NCBI RefSeq assembly: GCF_003965815.1 | Contig: NZ_RXOE01000009.1 | Span: 124,001 to 188,000, forward strand | DNA length: 64,000 nt | Origin: Variovorax gossypii | GTDB taxonomy: Bacteria > Pseudomonadota > Gammaproteobacteria > Burkholderiales > Burkholderiaceae_C | Direction of reading: 5' to 3' | Part shown: positions 62,158 through 64,000 of the stretch, in pieces | How the letters are laid out: each line of letters begins with the position of its first letter | Position numbering within the stretch: the stretch's first letter is position 1 | Made by a program: the position numbers and the translations under genes | The notes under the pieces: generated by a model | The model's input: only the letters and a program-made list of their open reading frames with translations | Database searches by the model: none | Told to the model about the DNA's origin: nothing

Positions 62158-62397
62158 ATGTCCATGGAATTTCTTCGGGCTATCGCCGAGCAGAAATTGC
62201 CATATGTCATCCACACGCCGGCGGACATCGACAGGGTCCGCGTGCTGCGTGCGGCGGAGTTGGTGACGGCCTTCATCCCGCCTTCGGATCGCGCCCCCGA
62301 CGTGCGCGCGATTCAGCAGCTCGCCCAGGTCGAATCGATCACGGCCAAGGGCAGACTGGCGCTCAACAAGGCCACCTCGGCATTCATCGAACTCTAG
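62158..62397 (+). CDS. Small conserved-looking hypothetical protein, 79 residues
   Basis: A 79-residue soluble protein, MSMEFLRAIAEQKLPYVIHT, then helical stretches RVRVLRAAELVTAFIPP and SITAKGRLALNKATSAFIEL. It has no Cys, signal or membrane segment. The start is supported by a strong AGGAG site (62146-62150) 7 bases before ATG 62158. The gene has a normal upstream leader and stands between the App1 gene and the type VI locus. I do not recognise the family. It may be a small regulator or toxin-antitoxin-like product, but nothing supports that choice. Confidence 0.65.
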   Translation: MSMEFLRAIAEQKLPYVIHTPADIDRVRVLRAAELVTAFIPPSDRAPDVRAIQQLAQVESITAKGRLALNKATSAFIEL

Positions 62398-62879
62398 GCA
62401 AACGCGGAAAGCGCCGCGGCGTTTTCCTCCGCGCAAGCCCCCTCTTTCATGCCGCCGCCATGGCTGCGGCGCCTCCATTCCGGCTGTTACAAATAGCCCT
62501 CTTTTTTCGCGTGCACTGACCGGCCCGCGAACATTCCACGCCCCTCCTCTCATGCCATCCGCGCGGCCGGATGCGCCTGCTCGCGCGCCGATTCGGTAGC
62601 ACGCCGGCCATTTGCATGTCAATTACGTGACGAAACCCTCAAAAGAGGAGTTTTTGGGTACGCAATCTCTTGCTTTTTCATCGGCTCCTACCCGTGACAT
62701 GGGGTACCTACCCAATTCTGGGGATTGTTAGCAGATATCTCGATTTGTATCTTTCGTGCCGTCTTTGATGCATTGCCGGGACTGCAACGGCAACGGACCG
62801 CGCGCCGCCCGACCAGGCGACGGGCGTCGAAAACCGCAACGAGTGTTCTTGTCACATCAACCTTTTCTGAGAGCGAAAA
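62398..62879. other. Upstream region of the type VI secretion locus
   Basis: A 482-base gene-free stretch. A short inverted repeat AAACGC/GCGTTT around 62400-62424 followed by TTTT may end the small gene's transcript. The remainder is notably AT-richer than the surroundings (62630-62880). It contains four GGGTA/TACCC boxes (62656-62660, 62689-62693, 62702-62706, 62709-62713). I see no small gene. The tssB promoter must lie here. Confidence 0.55.
62656..62713. promoter_or_regulatory. Cluster of GGGTA/TACCC boxes before tssB
   Basis: GGGTA at 62656-62660 and 62702-62706, and TACCC at 62689-62693 and 62709-62713. The central pair TACCC-N8-GGGTA is an interrupted palindrome and the last two boxes are almost back to back (GGGGTACCTACCC). 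The cluster is about 170 bases before tssB. It is a candidate regulator binding site for the type VI locus; no known regulator motif was matched. Confidence 0.4.
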
Positions 62880-63461
62880 ATGTCGAATAGCCTGCAAAAA
62901 TGGGTTGGACGCAATCGTCCGCCGCGCGTCCAGATCACCTACGACGTCGAGATCGGCGACGCAGTCGAGAAGAAGGAGCTGCCGCTGGTGGTGGGCCTGC
63001 TGGCCGACCTGTCCGGCCAGCCCGAGCAGCCGCTGCCGAAGCTCAAGGAGCGCCGCTTCGTCGAGATCGACCGCGACAACTTCGACGGCGTGCTCGGCAA
63101 CATCTCGCCGCGCCTCGACCTCTCCGTGCCCGACACCATGAAGGGCGACGGCAACCTGAAGATCGAGCTGAACTTCAAGGAGTTCGCCGACTTCCATCCC
63201 GAAGCCATCGTGAGCCAGGTGCCCCGCCTGGCCAAGCTGCTCGAGGCACGCCAGCAGCTGCGCGACCTGCTCGCCAAGCTCGACGGCAATGACGAACTCG
63301 ACGGCCTGCTCGAGCGCGTGGTCCAGAACAGCGAAGACCTGAAGGCGGTCCAGAGCCAGGCCAGGGCCGAAGCCGGCGCCGCTTCGACGCAAGCCGCCGC
63401 GGCAGCGCCCGAAGCCGCGCAGACCCAATCGTCCCCCGAAGCCGAAGCACCGGCAGCGTGA
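62880..63461 (+). CDS. tssB: Type VI secretion contractile sheath small subunit
   Basis: TssB (VipA/ImpB) forms the outer contractile sheath with TssC. The 193-residue protein has the family start NSLQKWVGRNRPPRVQITYD in two blocks (residues 3-22), EKKELPLVVGLLADLSG, PLPKLKERRFVEID and NFKEFADFHPEAIVSQVP. The C-terminus has a long Ala/Gln/Glu-rich tail after about 165, which is the normal helical contact with TssC followed by a disordered end. The neighbouring gene is tssC, 58 bases downstream. The ATG at 62880 is the only sensible start. A type VI system must continue beyond the window. Confidence 0.95.
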   Translation: MSNSLQKWVGRNRPPRVQITYDVEIGDAVEKKELPLVVGLLADLSGQPEQPLPKLKERRFVEIDRDNFDGVLGNISPRLDLSVPDTMKGDGNLKIELNFKEFADFHPEAIVSQVPRLAKLLEARQQLRDLLAKLDGNDELDGLLERVVQNSEDLKAVQSQARAEAGAASTQAAAAAPEAAQTQSSPEAEAPAA

Positions 63462-63519
63462 TCAACCACGCCGGCGCCGCGCCTGCGCGCGACCCGGCAC
63501 TTCATGAATGGTGATAGAG

Positions 63520-64000
63520 ATGGCCAACAAATCCAAGGCAGCCGAAGCCGGCAGCGCAGCAACCACCGTCACGACCAGTGACCTGAGCCTGCTCGACAAG
63601 ATCGTCTACGAAGGCAACATGACGACGGAGCCCTCGCAGGGCGCCTACGCGAAGAAGCTGATCGGCCAGCTGGCTTCGCAGATCCTCGACGAAGGCATGA
63701 AGACCAGCCCCGACAAGGGCGTGGTCACGCTGATCAACGAGCGCGTCGCCGAAATCGACCGCCTGCTGACCGACCAGCTCAACGCGATCCTGCACGCCGC
63801 CGAGTTCCAGGCCCTCGAAGCCTCGTGGCGCGGCCTGCACGACCTGGTGTTCGGCACCGAGACCGGCAGCAACCTCAAGCTGCGCCTGCTCAACGTGAGC
63901 AAGAAGGACCTGCTGAAGGACCTGGAGACCGCCGTCGACCACGACACCAGCGTGCTCTTCAAGAAGATCTACGAAGAGGAATACGGCACCTACGGCGGCC
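63520..64000 (+). CDS. tssC: Type VI secretion contractile sheath large subunit, truncated by window end
   Basis: The first 160 residues of TssC (VipB/ImpC), the large sheath protein; the window ends before its stop. Diagnostic stretches are QLASQILDEGM, LLTDQLNAILHAAEFQALEASWRGL in two blocks, DLVFGTETGSNLKLRLLNVSKKDLLKDL in pieces and FKKIYEEEYGTYGG at the window end. ATG 63520 is preferred with GGTGATAGAG before it; an in-frame ATG at 63508 would add four residues. It follows tssB at 58 bases on the same strand as expected. Confidence 0.93.
   Translation, partial: MANKSKAAEAGSAATTVTTSDLSLLDKIVYEGNMTTEPSQGAYAKKLIGQLASQILDEGMKTSPDKGVVTLINERVAEIDRLLTDQLNAILHAAEFQALEASWRGLHDLVFGTETGSNLKLRLLNVSKKDLLKDLETAVDHDTSVLFKKIYEEEYGTYGG

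Overview
The window is about 64 kb of high-GC DNA with tightly packed genes and no rRNA, tRNA, CRISPR, insertion sequence or phage gene that I can see. Gene content and order suggest a beta-proteobacterium of the Comamonadaceae, most like Variovorax: Entner-Doudoroff genes edd-eda, a TetR-pcm-rhodanese-tolC-waaA block, a fused Ada-AlkA repair protein beside ogt, and many one-component regulators. The genus is an inference; no 16S gene is present.

Positions 1-13 kb hold mostly housekeeping and stress genes: the end of an iron-type ABC importer, glutathione S-transferase, glyoxalase I, a 2-haloacid dehalogenase-like HAD protein, eda and edd, OmpA-type proteins, chaC coupled to sodC, a MobA-like nucleotidyltransferase and pdxH. 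Positions 13-27 kb hold a TonB-dependent receptor with a small His-rich membrane protein, msrA, a probably self-regulated TetR gene leading into pcm/rhodanese/tolC, then waaA, a phosphohexomutase, the alkylation-repair pair and two membrane proteins.

Positions 28-38 kb look like an accessory catabolic island: two acyl-CoA synthetases that overlap tail to tail, a saccharopine-dehydrogenase-like reductase, an SDR with a divergent TetR regulator, and a LysR regulator with a GlcD-type FAD oxidase and an MFS carrier. Positions 38-52 kb combine exported proteins (a P460-type cytochrome, a 35-residue-repeat protein, a Tat-exported epoxide hydrolase, a secreted alpha/beta hydrolase) with large signalling genes: a winged-helix/NTPase/TPR activator, and a four-gene minus-strand cluster of a 1730-residue kinase-like/ATPase/GAF/histidine kinase, a FixJ-type regulator, a receiver-only protein and an EnvZ-like kinase. 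The four exported-protein genes share an upstream element, TARTGT-N16/17-GAYACA-N3-GCATAC, with almost invariant spacing (one copy is degenerate). This is the most interesting signal I found.

Positions 52-64 kb hold two solute-binding proteins without permeases, a decayed flavin monooxygenase remnant, a second glutathione S-transferase, an M20 carboxypeptidase, a cobalt-type nitrile hydratase operon (alpha-beta-activator, each overlapping by ATGA), thyA-folA-App1 phosphatase, and the start of a type VI secretion locus (tssB and a truncated tssC).
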